Assembly: GCA_032207245.1 (NCBI GenBank)
Contig: CM063504.1
Span: 20,163,326-20,227,325, forward strand
DNA length: 64,000 nucleotides
From: Pardosa pseudoannulata
Lineage: Eukaryota; Arthropoda; Arachnida; Araneae; Lycosidae
Direction: 5' to 3'
Shown: positions 1 to 9,867 of the stretch, piece after piece
Numbering within the stretch: position 1 is the stretch's first letter
Layout: the number at the start of each line of letters is the position of its first letter
Translations under genes and position numbers: made by a program
The notes under the pieces: generated by a model
Told to the model about the DNA's origin: nothing
Database searches by the model: none
What the model saw: only the letters and a program-made list of their open reading frames with translations

Positions 1-1142
1 CGTACTTCTCGGGTTGACGGTTCTGTCTCCGACGCAGCCGAATTTTTCTAAATGTCTAATTAATTTAATATTTTCTGCTTTTTCTTTTAAATTCTTATTC
101 CTAAAGTTGTTTTATTATTTTCAAAATTGTTTTATTATTTTTTAAAATAAATATTTATTATTTTTTCAACTTTTTATGACTTAAACTTTCTTCTTGTAAT
201 GTAATAATAGCCTAAGTTATCTGTCCTCGAATTTATGAAGCAGTTGGACGTGGTATGGATAGGGCATCCATATTGGATTTTTGATGAGTTAGGGTTAACC
301 AAATTCAAAGCGAGTAAAGTTTATTTTTTCCTAAACTATAGATCTGATTCTAAAATAAATTATATGAATAAGCGTCTTATCACAGCGAAAAATACTGTCA
401 TATTTAAAAGGTTCGAAATTCACCTCGTCCCCCTTTTCGAGCGTTCAATGCGATTATATCAAGCCCTATTTTAGGAGCAGGCTATTAAATTTATCAATTT
501 ATCACATAATAAATAGGTAAAAATAACAATTTTTTCTAGCATTATAAAGTCATTTCTTTAACTATCTCATTTAATTATTTATTTTAGATTATTTAGATAT
601 CTTCTGCATGATTTCCATACGTTTTATCCCTAAACTTAGATATTACCTAAATAATTTTTTTATATTTGGCTTAAATAATAAATTAGGTACATAAGTGATA
701 ATTTTAATCGATTATTTTTGTAGAACAATAATTCTCAGCAAGCAAAAATTCTGAAAAATTAAACACAATTCTGGAAAATTAAAAATTTTACTGATCCCGT
801 CATATAACGGGCTATATGCTAGTAGGAAATAGTTTTTGATGTCAATAATTACTTACATTGAGAGCGTAACACAACACGGACTAAATTATATAAAAATTAT
901 GATCGTAAATAGGTTTTTTTTTATAATTTTTTCTATTAACACTTGTTCCATCTTTAAAAATTTTTTTACTATAATAACTTAAATACTGAACTATACTAGT
1001 TTCACTTTTTGAATTCACTGACAGATTTTCCTTCAACATTTATATTTGATTAATCTATTTGCTGTACAGTTTCTTCTTTTTTGTAAGAATTACGGCCTGT
1101 TACAGCCCATGGCTGTTTTTCCAAGTTTTCTTCTCCTGATTC
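1..1142. other. AT-rich stretch without a recognisable gene
   Basis: No conserved protein, tRNA or transposon end was recognised here. A 79-codon open frame on the plus strand (235-474) has an ordinary-looking amino-acid mix, but I could match it to no family and it has no clear splice signals. Treat it as unassigned. Confidence 0.5.
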
Positions 1143-1323
1143 AGCCGGACACTGGACGAATGGTAGGGCGCTGCTCTTCGGTACTGGAGTCCACGGGTTC
1201 GAGACCCGCTGCAGGCATTTTTTTTCTTAACCGTTCTGAATCGGCTTTAAGCAGTAGGTTCCGGTCTCATTAGCCATAGTATAACAATAAAATAGACCGT
1301 AGCGCTCTAAACCAAATGAAACC
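1143..1323 (+). repeat. tRNA-derived SINE (family A), sense copy
   Basis: The 5' half resembles a tRNA with A-box-like and B-box-like parts: GAATGGTAGGGCGCTG and then GGGTTCGAGACCC. A 3' module follows that recurs across the window: AATCGGCTTTAAGCAGTAGG, then CCGGTCTCATTAGCC and AGACCGTAGCGCTC, ending in an A/C-rich CCAAA tail. Similar copies lie at 3905-4060, 5281-5456 and 34955-35134. It is a dispersed retroposon rather than a tRNA gene, because the cloverleaf is imperfect and the fixed non-tRNA tail is always attached. Confidence 0.8.
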
Positions 1324-1359
1324 AAATCACATGATTATATTCGACGCAATAGAACTTTA

Positions 1360-1432
1360 TTGGAATCGGTATATGAATGCCTGTAGCCGTTCGGAATTGG
1401 GTTTATACAGTTGCTTCCCGTCTTGTCATCAA
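1360..1432 (+). repeat. Fragment of SINE family A core
   Basis: The stretch reading GCCGTTCGGAATTGGG and its flanks matches the middle of family A (GCCGTTCGGAATCGGC in better copies) but lacks the tRNA-like head. The minus strand across 1335-1547 also has an open frame with GRPPTTWIDD, a motif style seen near the 3' end of some LINE reverse transcriptases. That LINE reading is weak. Confidence 0.45.
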
Positions 1433-1640
1433 GTAGAAATAAGTTTACCTTTGCATTTACAGCCAACCAAAACAAACTAAACTGATCTGAAGGTAGGTAT
1501 TTCTTGGCATCATCGATCCATGTAGTAGGTGGCCTACCTTTAAGCATTATTCTATGCTTATTTTAGCGTACTGGGGCTCTAAGTGAGCCTGAAAAAGGAT
1601 AGCGGAGGTACAGACTAAAGATATTTATATAGAAACACAA

Positions 1641-2358
1641 TGTTGAAATTATGATAAATACAGATGAAATGATGAATATCTACAAATGAAAATGATGATC
1701 GTTGCAGGAATCAGCTTCCTAATCATTTTGGAGAGAAAAAAAGGGGTGGAGGACACTCTCTGTCGCTTGTCTGGACGTTCTCGGCCGATGAGTGCACAGG
1801 ACACTCGATCGGTCAGAAAAATCCCTTGGCCTCGAACTCTGGCCTTTTTATATCGTCGTCTCCTCAAAATGTCCCTCTCAGTTGATCGGGCAGCTGGTTG
1901 ATCACGTGGTGGGGAAACCGCTTGTAGACTTGCTCTCGCCAGACACTGCAAGGGAAGTTTGCCTTAATCGGGAGCAATCTCGCCGATCGTTAATCGATGT
2001 CCCTGGACAAACCATTGGAGAACAAGGTAGGAAAGTATTGTTGCTTCCCTTACAATGTAGAGAATTTCTGTTGTGTGAGACTCTTTCTTCGAGATGCTAT
2101 TTAAACGAACACTGGAAACACTTCACCAGCATCCCAATGAATTTCACAGACAGAATGATTTAGATGGTCCTCGGTGCTAACAGTCCTCTATTCAGCATAC
2201 TATTCTGAGCGAAACAACGTCCTTTCACTAGGTAAAGAAGAGCTCAGTTCAAGTGCTCACAAAAGGCACGTTTGTTATTCTTCTACGTTATGCCGGTTTG
2301 TCACACGGTCGTAGATAAGTCTGTATCTAAAAATTTAATGTAACGAGAGATCGTTACA
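1641..2358 (-). repeat. Possible solo LTR (minus strand)
   Basis: This GC-richer 718-bp block stands out from its AT-rich flanks. Read on the minus strand it begins TGTAACGATC, has a TATA-like GATATAAAAAGG at about 1845-1856, and ends in TTTCAACA, giving TG...CA termini. The first 20 bases (2339-2358) form an 8-bp perfect inverted repeat. No protein, primer-binding site or matching target duplication was found, so the LTR identity and exact ends are inference. Confidence 0.35.
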
Positions 2359-2738
2359 CTATATTTATGCATTATTATATCTTTCGTTCTAGAGCAGGAC
2401 ATCTTTTTTTCTAAGCATGCATCAATATTTCTAAACAGGTGACCCAGCCGTCAGATGTGGAATGTTTTTATAACTTCGACAATATCAATTTTACCGTATT
2501 TTCGATACTTCTAATAAATTTCATAATTGTGGAGAATTATTCAAACGTTATTATATATAATTAGAGAGAAAAAAATCTCCCTTGGGATTTTTCTTCTTTA
2601 TTGAGTGTCCAACATTCCCTAGTATAGAGGTTTTGTATAAGCTTACTTTGATATTTCTGCTGATTAATTTCGATTTAAATGGATTCCTATGACCATAAAA
2701 ACATCTATTGGCTATGATGATTCTATTATTTGTTTCAG

Positions 2739-2873
2739 AGCAACGGTAGCTCAGTCGGTAAATGCAGCGATCTCGTAACCAATGAGTAACGGGGGTCGAA
2801 GCTTCAACCGGCCTAAGGTGGCCTGTTCATTAACCTTTAATTTGGTTAAGTCTGGCCGCTACACTGGACAGGT
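2739..2873 (+). repeat. tRNA-like SINE, second family
   Basis: It starts with a tRNA-like head, GGTAGCTCAGTCGGTAAATG (A-box-like), then a B-box-like GGGGGTCGAAGCTTC, followed by an unrelated tail with GGCCTGTTC and ACTGGACAGGT. The head is too degenerate to fold as a functional tRNA. The tail differs from family A, so it is a separate SINE family or an old diverged copy. Confidence 0.45.
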
Positions 2874-3904
2874 ATATTTATAACTACTATATAACATAAC
2901 TGTCAGTGTTCGCCACAGCGGACATCAATTATCTCAAAAAGGGTTTTTTGTTTATTTTACAGAGATCCTAATGTCTATACAGACTTGGGAAAATAACAGA
3001 AATTAAAATTATTTAAAACAAAATATCTTGTCAAATTAAGGGTTAATAGCGATTTCGGCATTATATTCGTTGTCTCAATGTTTTCAAAGTTCCCAAACAA
3101 TACCTCTGGAAGAAGCCTTGGGATGAGGGGGGGTTCTTCTCCGTGGTTCCTGCTTCTAAATTGCGAAGACGTATCTGGGGTAATCTGGTCTGTAGCATAC
3201 CTTAAGCTATATGTGTTCTTCGGGGGAGGGGGTGATAAATGAATAACAGCTTCGCGAATGCTTAATTGACAAGTACTCCTCCCTAATATATATTAAATGT
3301 ATATCAATTTATAAGCAGGACCATAACTAGGGCTTGGCAAAGGTTGCATTTGTCACAGACACATCAGTCTTAGGGGCACCGCATCGAGAGGTTTGGTTTG
3401 ATTTTTTCAACTCCTCTTCTTAGCCCACTCTCCTGTTTCTAATCATGGATCTTGTTGGTGCTTCAACCACATTTGGCGAAATTGGCGTGCTTGCAGCTTG
3501 CGTGCGTGGCGTGCTTGCAGCGTGGCGTTTGAAATCTGGCGAGGGGATCGTAACTCAACAAATTGATACATAAACAAAAACAACATTTTGAGGAAAAATT
3601 TTACAAAAATTGAATATTTAAAATCTAATTGAATTAACAAAGAAAACACAAAGGAAACACATAACATTCATACTAAATAGACTGAAACATTCACTTAATC
3701 ACAAATTAAATAAACTGAGTGTGATTTTCATCACAAATTTGTGATTTAGTGTAAATTGTAAAATTAATTTAAAATAAGAGGATGGTAGGCGGGATCTCAT
3801 CCAGCAAAAAACTCTTTGACTTAAAAGAAACTGTATTTTGAGTGGAGGTTGAAGAGGAGTTGTAAAATTGAAAATTTTTTTTCAAATCTCTTATTGGAGT
3901 GATA
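2874..3904. other. No gene seen; local GC-rich direct repeat
   Basis: No conserved coding exon was recognised. A GC-rich patch at about 3480-3530 carries two direct copies of GGCGTGCTTGCAGC. A short imperfect palindrome around TCACAAATTTGTGA lies at about 3731-3744. Confidence 0.5.
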
Positions 3905-4060
3905 CGGTCTACTTTTTACAACACGAGGGCTAATGAGACCAGGACCTAATGCTTAAAGTCGATTTCGAACGGCTACGAACATCCATACGATAGTGGGATT
4001 CGAACCCACGAACTCCGGTTCCGAAGGCCAGCACCCTAACCATTCGGTCATCGTTTGGCC
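3905..4060 (-). repeat. tRNA-derived SINE (family A), antisense copy
   Basis: Reading the minus strand gives GGCCAAACGATGACCGAATG, a B-box-like GGGTTCGAATCCCAC, then GAAATCGACTTTAAGC and the tail GGTCTCATTAGCCC with the partner AGACC. It is a near full-length copy with no functional tRNA fold. Confidence 0.75.
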
Positions 4061-5055
4061 CGCACTGAGAGGAAAATAGGGTCTGAATGAGGACGGTTCA
4101 CCCCGAGTAGAAATAAGGAATATTTGAAAAATAGATTTTTTTAATTATAAAATCCAATGTGTTTAAAAATTTTCTTTTTTAATGAATTTTCTTATTTTTT
4201 AAAATGCTTCTGGAAACTAAACTTGTTATAGATTCGTACAAAATGTTTACCAATGTTTTTTTTATTTTTATTTATTTTTCGGCGGTTTTGCTTCCGGTGA
4301 GGATTTAGAATTTTGAATAAGTAACTGGTTATAATTGTTTGGTTTTTGTATTACTATCTTGATGACAAGGAATCACTTCCCGTATGGCGTAAGCTGGGTC
4401 GGGGGATGAAGTAACTTACCAAACACCACTAATATGCTTTAATATAAATCTGGGTATTCGTTTTAAATTTTGAATTTATTAAAGTTATTAAAACTAAATC
4501 TAAATTTAGGAATTCGCCAATTATTTATGAAAATTCAACGTCTAAATAAAAAATATTTCCCTAAATATACTATTCAGTTTATCAGCAAAATAATGTTCCC
4601 AAAAGGTTCAAAAATATATTTTTGAACGTATATATAAGTCTATATAACACGTACAATTATACACGAACATATATATAGGTGTATATACGTGTATATAACA
4701 AGTATTAATAAGGTAAAAATAGAAGAAAAGGTTAAAAATTAATACACTGGGAACATTTTAAGAATGAACAAATAATTTTGAGTTTAATCTGAACATATAT
4801 GATATAAAAAAATGTTTATATATTTTCTCACTATATTTGGTGTAACAGACCAGTTTTTTGCCACGGCCACTAAAGGAACTAGTTACGGCCCTGTTTATAG
4901 GTCATTACAGATTGAGATCAATGTGCTCAAATACACAATATAAGGACTTATTTAATCTAAGAAGAAAAATTGGCGGGTAGGACTGAATGGGTAGCCTGCA
5001 CCTTTCAGTATTGGAATGTTTGTATTATGATCTCACTGCAAGTATTGGTATTTGA
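4061..5055. other. No gene seen
   Basis: AT-rich sequence with short TATATA-type runs (4628-4700). No recognisable exon, RNA gene or transposon terminus was found. Confidence 0.5.
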
Positions 5056-5270
5056 CCCCATTAGTGCGTTGGTGGTGAGGAGCTTGCCTTCCTCGCTGGG
5101 ATCGCGGGTTCGATTCCAAGCCAGAGAGTTTTTCCACTCGAGAATCTAGTTCTATTCCAAATTACTATCGACGCTACATTTCTACGGTTACATAAACATC
5201 TCAACAGTGCTGCAGCACGACGTTCGATCATGGAAGCATTTCGGAAGGGGTTCGAGTACTAGCGATGTAC
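5056..5270 (+). repeat. tRNA-like SINE, third family
   Basis: It begins with a tRNA-like head: TTAGTGCGTTGGTGG, then GATCGCGGGTTCGATTCC as the B-box/T-arm. A roughly 140-bp unrelated body follows and runs into the antisense family A copy at 5281. The T-arm is well preserved but the rest of the cloverleaf is not, so a SINE is more likely than a tRNA gene. Confidence 0.45.
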
Positions 5271-5280
5271 CCTTACCGTG

Positions 5281-5456
5281 GGTTGGTTTGGTTTGGAGCA
5301 CTCCGATCTGCTGTTTTGCACACGAGGGCTAATAAGACCGGAACCTGTTTAAAGCCGATTCTGAACGGCTGCGAACATCCATGCCATCAGCGGGATTCGG
5401 AGCTGCGAACTCTGGTTCCGAAGAGCAGCTCTCTACCATTCGGCCATCGTTCGGCT
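5281..5456 (-). repeat. tRNA-derived SINE (family A), antisense copy
   Basis: The minus strand reads GCCGAACGATGGCCGAATGG, then CCGAATCCCGCTGATGGC, the core CAGAATCGGCTTTAAACAGG and the tail ending in CCAAACCAAACC. It is nearly full length and sits 14 bp from an oppositely oriented family A copy. Confidence 0.75.
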
Positions 5457-5470
5457 CTCTTACCATTTGA

Positions 5471-5590
5471 ATCCGAATGACGGCCTAATGGGGTTGACGG
5501 TGCTCTTTGAACCAGATTACATGGGTTTGATTCCCACTGCCGGTATGGATTTTTGTAGCAGTTTAGAATTGGCTTTAATTCTAGAACCAC
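5471..5590 (+). repeat. SINE family A, diverged sense copy lacking the tail
   Basis: The head GAATGACGGCCTAATGGGG, the B-box-like GGGTTTGATTCCCAC and the core AGAATTGGCTTTAATTC are visible. The 3' CCGGTCTC module is absent. With the preceding copy it forms a head-to-head inverted pair. Confidence 0.6.
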
Positions 5591-6000
5591 CGGAGGTGTC
5601 ATTTTGAACAAAAAACTATTTTGCATTTTCTTAACACATTTATACTTTTTTCAGATAGTAATAACAGAAATAATTTAATACTCATTAAAATATATTTAAA
5701 AAATTTTATAGAATGAAACTTTTAAGAACTACATGTTTACTAAATAATAAAAAACATTATCTTCAGTTTGATATAAAAATTTAGTTTCTAATATACATAT
5801 TTCCATTGCCGCGGGTGAGTAATTCTTATTATTTTTTACTTGGTATATATTTTTATGTTATTTAAAAATTTTTTACTTCTTAGAGTTGAAAAACTAGATG
5901 CTTATTTAAAGTTAGAACGTTATTGAATAATTTGTAAAAAAATCATTCTAAAAGAAGAAAAACTTTTTATTTTATGATAAATTGGGAAAAGTCTATTTTA

Positions 6001-6100
6001 NNNNNNNNNNNNNNNNNNNNNNNNNNNNNNNNNNNNNNNNNNNNNNNNNNNNNNNNNNNNNNNNNNNNNNNNNNNNNNNNNNNNNNNNNNNNNNNNNNNN
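6001..6100. other. Assembly gap of exactly 100 N
   Basis: One hundred consecutive undetermined bases. The round length suggests a scaffolding placeholder rather than a measured gap. The right edge lies inside an interspersed repeat that also occurs at 8322-8527, which could explain the assembly break. Confidence 0.99.
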
Positions 6101-6240
6101 TATGTTTTGATCTGCTTACGTTCGGAGGTTAAAGTGAAGACCTTACACTTTGCTAGGTACTCCGTTAAACCAACACCTCCTAAAGAGAGAAGGCCTAAGC
6201 ACACTCACTGTGACGTCACGAGATAAGGCTGACTATCAAA
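6101..6240 (-). repeat. Interspersed repeat R1, truncated antisense copy
   Basis: The reverse complement of about 6160-6235 matches 8440-8520: both carry GTCAGCCTTAT, a TGACGTCA-like site, CAGGCCTTCTCTCT and AGGAGGTGTTGGTT. The copy runs into the N gap on its left. The same family continues at 13040-13797 and recurs at about 37985-38770. It has no coding potential that I can see. Confidence 0.65.
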
Positions 6241-6707
6241 GCCATTCAGTTGAAGCTGTAGTTTTAACGGTAACAAAAAAAATTTGATTTATTATTTACT
6301 GGCGATTATTTATAGCAAATTTCAGTTTTTTTTTTATTAACGTTAACCGTTCTCTGACACAGAATGTATTGCTTTTTGTTTATTCTATCAAATACGCCTA
6401 AAATAACACACATTTGTAAAACATATACACTCTAAAATTTGAATTCTCTAATAAAAAAGAATTAACTCAGCACAAATTATAATCCTTCCAGATTTTTACA
6501 ATAACACCTATCATCCCCATAATCAAGATATTAACATACTTTATCTATTATATGGATAGTGCATTAAATATCAAATGGAGTTATAAATTATTTTAAAAAA
6601 CAACACTTACTTAAATATGTTTATAGTTTTAAAATAAAAATAAAACATCCTAGAATTTTATTATTTATGCTTCTTCTACTACTTAGAAATACATTCATAA
6701 AATTTTA

Positions 6708-8217
6708 AGAAATTTCTACATTTAATCCAGGAAATATATTTAAAACTAATTCATCTAACTTCAAGTACAAAAATTTCCCCCAAGTTTTGAAGAGCAAAAC
6801 CCCAAGTAAACACTGTACTAAATAAGGTAAAAAAAACATACATTTATATGAAATTTTATTTCTCGAAAACAAAACAAAATCAGAATTTTTTTTTGCATTT
6901 GATGTTAAAATTAAACACGAGAATGAAAATTTCATTATTGTTTAACAGAGTAATAATTGTATTAATAGAAAATTAGACTTTAACTTTATATCTTTACACT
7001 TGATAACTTGATACATACACAATGAAAATATACATAACATACTTAAGAAAATTTGTTCAAGATATATTAAAATCATTTACAATATACAACCTATGAGTAT
7101 TAACCTAAGTAATTAATACATCAAATATATATTTTAAGTCAGTAAAAACACAGGGAAAGTTATACTGACATCTTTTGTTGAACTTTGTATTGTTAAAAAA
7201 CACTGATACAGATAAATTTTTATCAATACAAACGGAAGAAGTTATTTATGGATTTGGTAACTATATGTGCAAAGAATATATTAATCTTCATATCCAAAAA
7301 TATCCAACGATTATACAGTTCGTTTTGGGATACACAAATTGAAAGTTCTGCCACAGAATTGAAAATATATTTGGATTTTTCCACAAATTCTAAGCACTCT
7401 TCAATGGCTTTTGATAATACTTTTTCCTCTTTCCTAACAAGAGACGGTACAGTATTTTAGTATGTTACAAATAAAACAGTTTTTTATGTTATAAAATAAT
7501 TATCTAAACAGAAATTCACTATACTTTTTAAAGTATTAAAAGGGTTATATCCAAAGGTCAGCTTCAATGATATATAATATATAATTACTTTATTCTTTTA
7601 GTTGCTTTACAAATGAAAATACAAAAATTTCAACCGTCTATACAGATAGGAATATTTTTCAAATATCAAACATTAATCAATTTATTATCAAAATATCTAA
7701 TTCTAAATGACGTTTTAATGATATAAAAGTTAATACTACATTATATTTTGAACTGTTTCTTTTAACTCAATTTAGAAAAAAATACAATATTTAACATGTT
7801 TTTTTAGCATAATTTTAATTAAGTAGTTAATTCTAAAGAAATTGTAATATTGCATTGTAAAATTTGCTAGTATTATTTATTTATGACAAACTACATTTTA
7901 ATAGTTGAATAATTTATAATATATATGTTTAAAAAACAAAGAATATTCTTATTTATTCATCAAATTTCTTCATATACGTTAGTCAAAACAAAAGTACTGT
8001 CTATAATCTAGAGTAACTGTAAAAAAAAATCTACTTTTTAAGTAGGGGTTTAATCTTATATCTTATGCTTAAAAATTGTAAATAACAATAGAGTTTACTT
8101 ACATGACAATTCTTGTTCACAGTCAGGCTTTTCTAGGAATCGAAATAATCCACTTTTGTCCCAAAATTTCTTTTCTTCGAAACGAGAAAACTGATTTTTT
8201 GTTACCTTCGGAGTCAT
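6708..8217 (-). CDS. Candidate multi-exon host gene of unknown function (minus strand)
   Basis: I do not recognise the family. The 5' exon is convincing: an ATG at 8215-8217 opens 38 codons (MTPKVTKNQFSRFEEK..., rich in charged residues) ending at 8103 directly before a consensus donor GTAAGT. A second block (about 7223-7433 on the minus strand) follows the acceptor CTTGTTAG. It is open for about 70 codons of helical, charged sequence including KVLSKAIEECLEFVEK. A third block (about 6708-6828) follows a pyrimidine-rich acceptor ACCTTATTTAG and ends in a stop. Exon 1 leaves phase 1 while block 2 needs phase 2, so direct joining fails. A 19-nt micro-exon at 7998-8016, behind a strong T10ACAG acceptor, would fix the phase, but this is speculative. 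No transposon motif is seen. The gene lies just upstream of an R1 repeat. Confidence 0.4.
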
Positions 8218-8321
8218 AATTACTTTTACAAATAAGAACAATACATTTATACGGCATTATTACAAAAAAAAATTAACCGAAATATACAGGAATTGAATTC
8301 GCATACTCAGAGCAAGCACAA

Positions 8322-8527
8322 ATGAATTCCGCCAACTTTGCCAATACGCACATTCCATACATATATGTTGATTTTGCATTTGGCGACGGAAATAATTGGA
8401 AAAGTGATAACTTGGAAGTTTCTGGTCAGAGTTACAGAATGTTGTCAGCCTTATGCCACTACGTCATCACATTTTCTGGTAAACTGTGCTCAGGCCTTCT
8501 CTCTAGGAGGTGTTGGTTAAACCCAAT
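8322..8527 (+). repeat. Interspersed repeat R1, left part, split by the BEL element
   Basis: The right part of this stretch matches the reverse complement of 6160-6235. The BEL/Pao element inserted after 8527, duplicating CCAAT (8523-8527 and 13040-13044), and the R1 sequence resumes at 13040. The left limit is approximate. The open frames here have no recognisable product. Confidence 0.6.
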
Positions 8528-8876
8528 TGTGGGAAATCCCCCGGCGAACTAACTGTAACCGTTACGAACGAACTCAGTGTCGGTGTCAACCGCGAATGTG
8601 TAAACAGTCGAGATGAACTCTCGCTACCCTTTCTTTTTAAATGTACATAGTTTTCTGTAATTCTTTTTAAATGTATATAAATATTATTCTTTTTTCACCA
8701 ATGTATTCGAGCCATTTAATGCCAAACACGGAATCAAGGTGTTTATGCAAGAACAATAACAGCCCGGCCCGGAACAAATAGACGAGAAGCAGCACCATCG
8801 GAATTTTGGAGGTAAGGCCTCTTTGCTTTACCTGTTAATTTAATTGTGCTGTATTCTCTTGTGGTCTTTTACGACA
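8528..8876 (+). repeat. 5' LTR of the BEL/Pao element
   Basis: It begins TGTGGGAAATCC and ends TTTTACGACA. A TATA-like TATATAAATATT lies at about 8676-8687, consistent with an LTR promoter. By eye it is identical over 349 bp to the 3' LTR, which indicates a young insertion or recent gene conversion. Confidence 0.92.
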
Positions 8877-8878
8877 AC

Positions 8879-8896
8879 TGGCATCCCTGCCGGGAT
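8879..8896 (+). other. Primer-binding site of the BEL element
   Basis: TGGCATCCCTGCCGGGAT starts two bases after the 5' LTR. TGG complements the universal CCA 3' end of tRNA, and the following bases look like a tRNA acceptor stem and T-arm. I could not name the primer tRNA with confidence. Confidence 0.65.
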
Positions 8897-8966
8897 TCGG
8901 GCTTATATTGAAAATTATTGATTTTTAAACACTTTTGAAATCGAAATCGAAACTTTGTAGTTAAAA

Positions 8967-9867
8967 ATGGCTGATGATGAGATTGCTCGAATAAAAAAGA
9001 GAAGGGGAATAATAAGAACGTCGGTTACTAAGCAGATCAAAATTATAGAAGCCGAATTAAGCAAAGAAACAATTTTGGACACTTTAGAAGAATCTTTAGA
9101 ACTTTTGATTGAACACGCTAAAGAACTAGAATCGCTAGATGGGGAATTGCAGAAAATTATAGATCCTAAAGAAATTGACGCGGACATAAATACACCAATC
9201 GAATATAAGGAAAAAATAATTACTTGTAAATTTAGAGCTCGAAAGAAAATACACGCATTATCAGAATCGAAAACGAAATCTGCCAAAATTACACCCGATA
9301 CCAGTCTTAAGAATTCATCATTAGAGAATGAGTTTCAAGATAAAATGCAGATTAAATTACCCAAGCTCTCTATTCAGAAATTTTACGGCGAAATAAGCCA
9401 ATGGCTTAGTTTTTTGGAATTCATTCGAGTCTGCGATACACAATAATGCGTCTTTAGACAAGACAAGTAAATTTAATTATTTGAAGGCCTATTTGGGTGG
9501 AACTGCTCTTCATACTGTTGAAGGTTATGCTATAACGCCGGAAAATTATGACAACGCCATTTCTTGTCTAAAAGAAAGATTCGGGCGATCAGAAATTTTG
9601 ATAAACCAACACATTTCAAATATTTTGGCTATCCCACCATTGAAAAATTCAAGTGATATTAAATCATTTCGAAAGCTTTATGACAGAATTGTAACCGAAA
9701 CTAGAAGTTTAGAAACTTTAAAAGTTAAACCGAATGATTATTCAGCTGTTTTATGCCCATTGTTATTGAAAATGCTCCCTCATGATTTACTTTTGGAGTT
9801 TAACAAAGAAGTGCAAAATTCGAATTATGAAGTAAATAAATTAATAGCATTTTATCAAAGCAATTGA
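8967..9867 (+). pseudogene. BEL/Pao Gag region, broken by two frame changes
   Basis: The first frame (8967-9446) gives a lysine- and glutamate-rich coiled-coil-like N-terminus, then LPKLSIQKFYGEISQWLSFL, the signature of the DUF1759 Gag domain (consensus LPKLxLPxFxGxxxxWxxF). A one-base change near 9424-9428 moves the reading into another frame, which continues as FNYLKAYLGGTALHTVEGYA...ERFG through 9867. A second one-base change near 9860 moves it into the pol frame, whose first codons overlap by 4 bases. In intact BEL elements this is one continuous frame. The two shifts may be real mutations, assembly errors, or (the second) a programmed frameshift site, although no classic slippery heptamer is obvious. 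Confidence 0.75.

Noticed and set aside
1143..1323. A functional tRNA gene
   Set aside because: The A-box and B-box are present but stems do not pair and a fixed SINE tail follows; the same holds for copies at 3905, 5281 and 34955.
3443..3667. Minus-strand 74-codon frame with repeated LQARHARK-type residues
   Set aside because: It reflects a short GC-rich direct repeat rather than a domain.
8322..8552. A 76-codon plus-strand protein
   Set aside because: It runs through repeat R1 and across the boundary into the BEL LTR, so it is not one gene.
8915..9286. Minus-strand 123-codon frame opposite Gag, and similar frames at 11957-12334
   Set aside because: They are antisense shadows of the BEL Gag/Pol coding strand.
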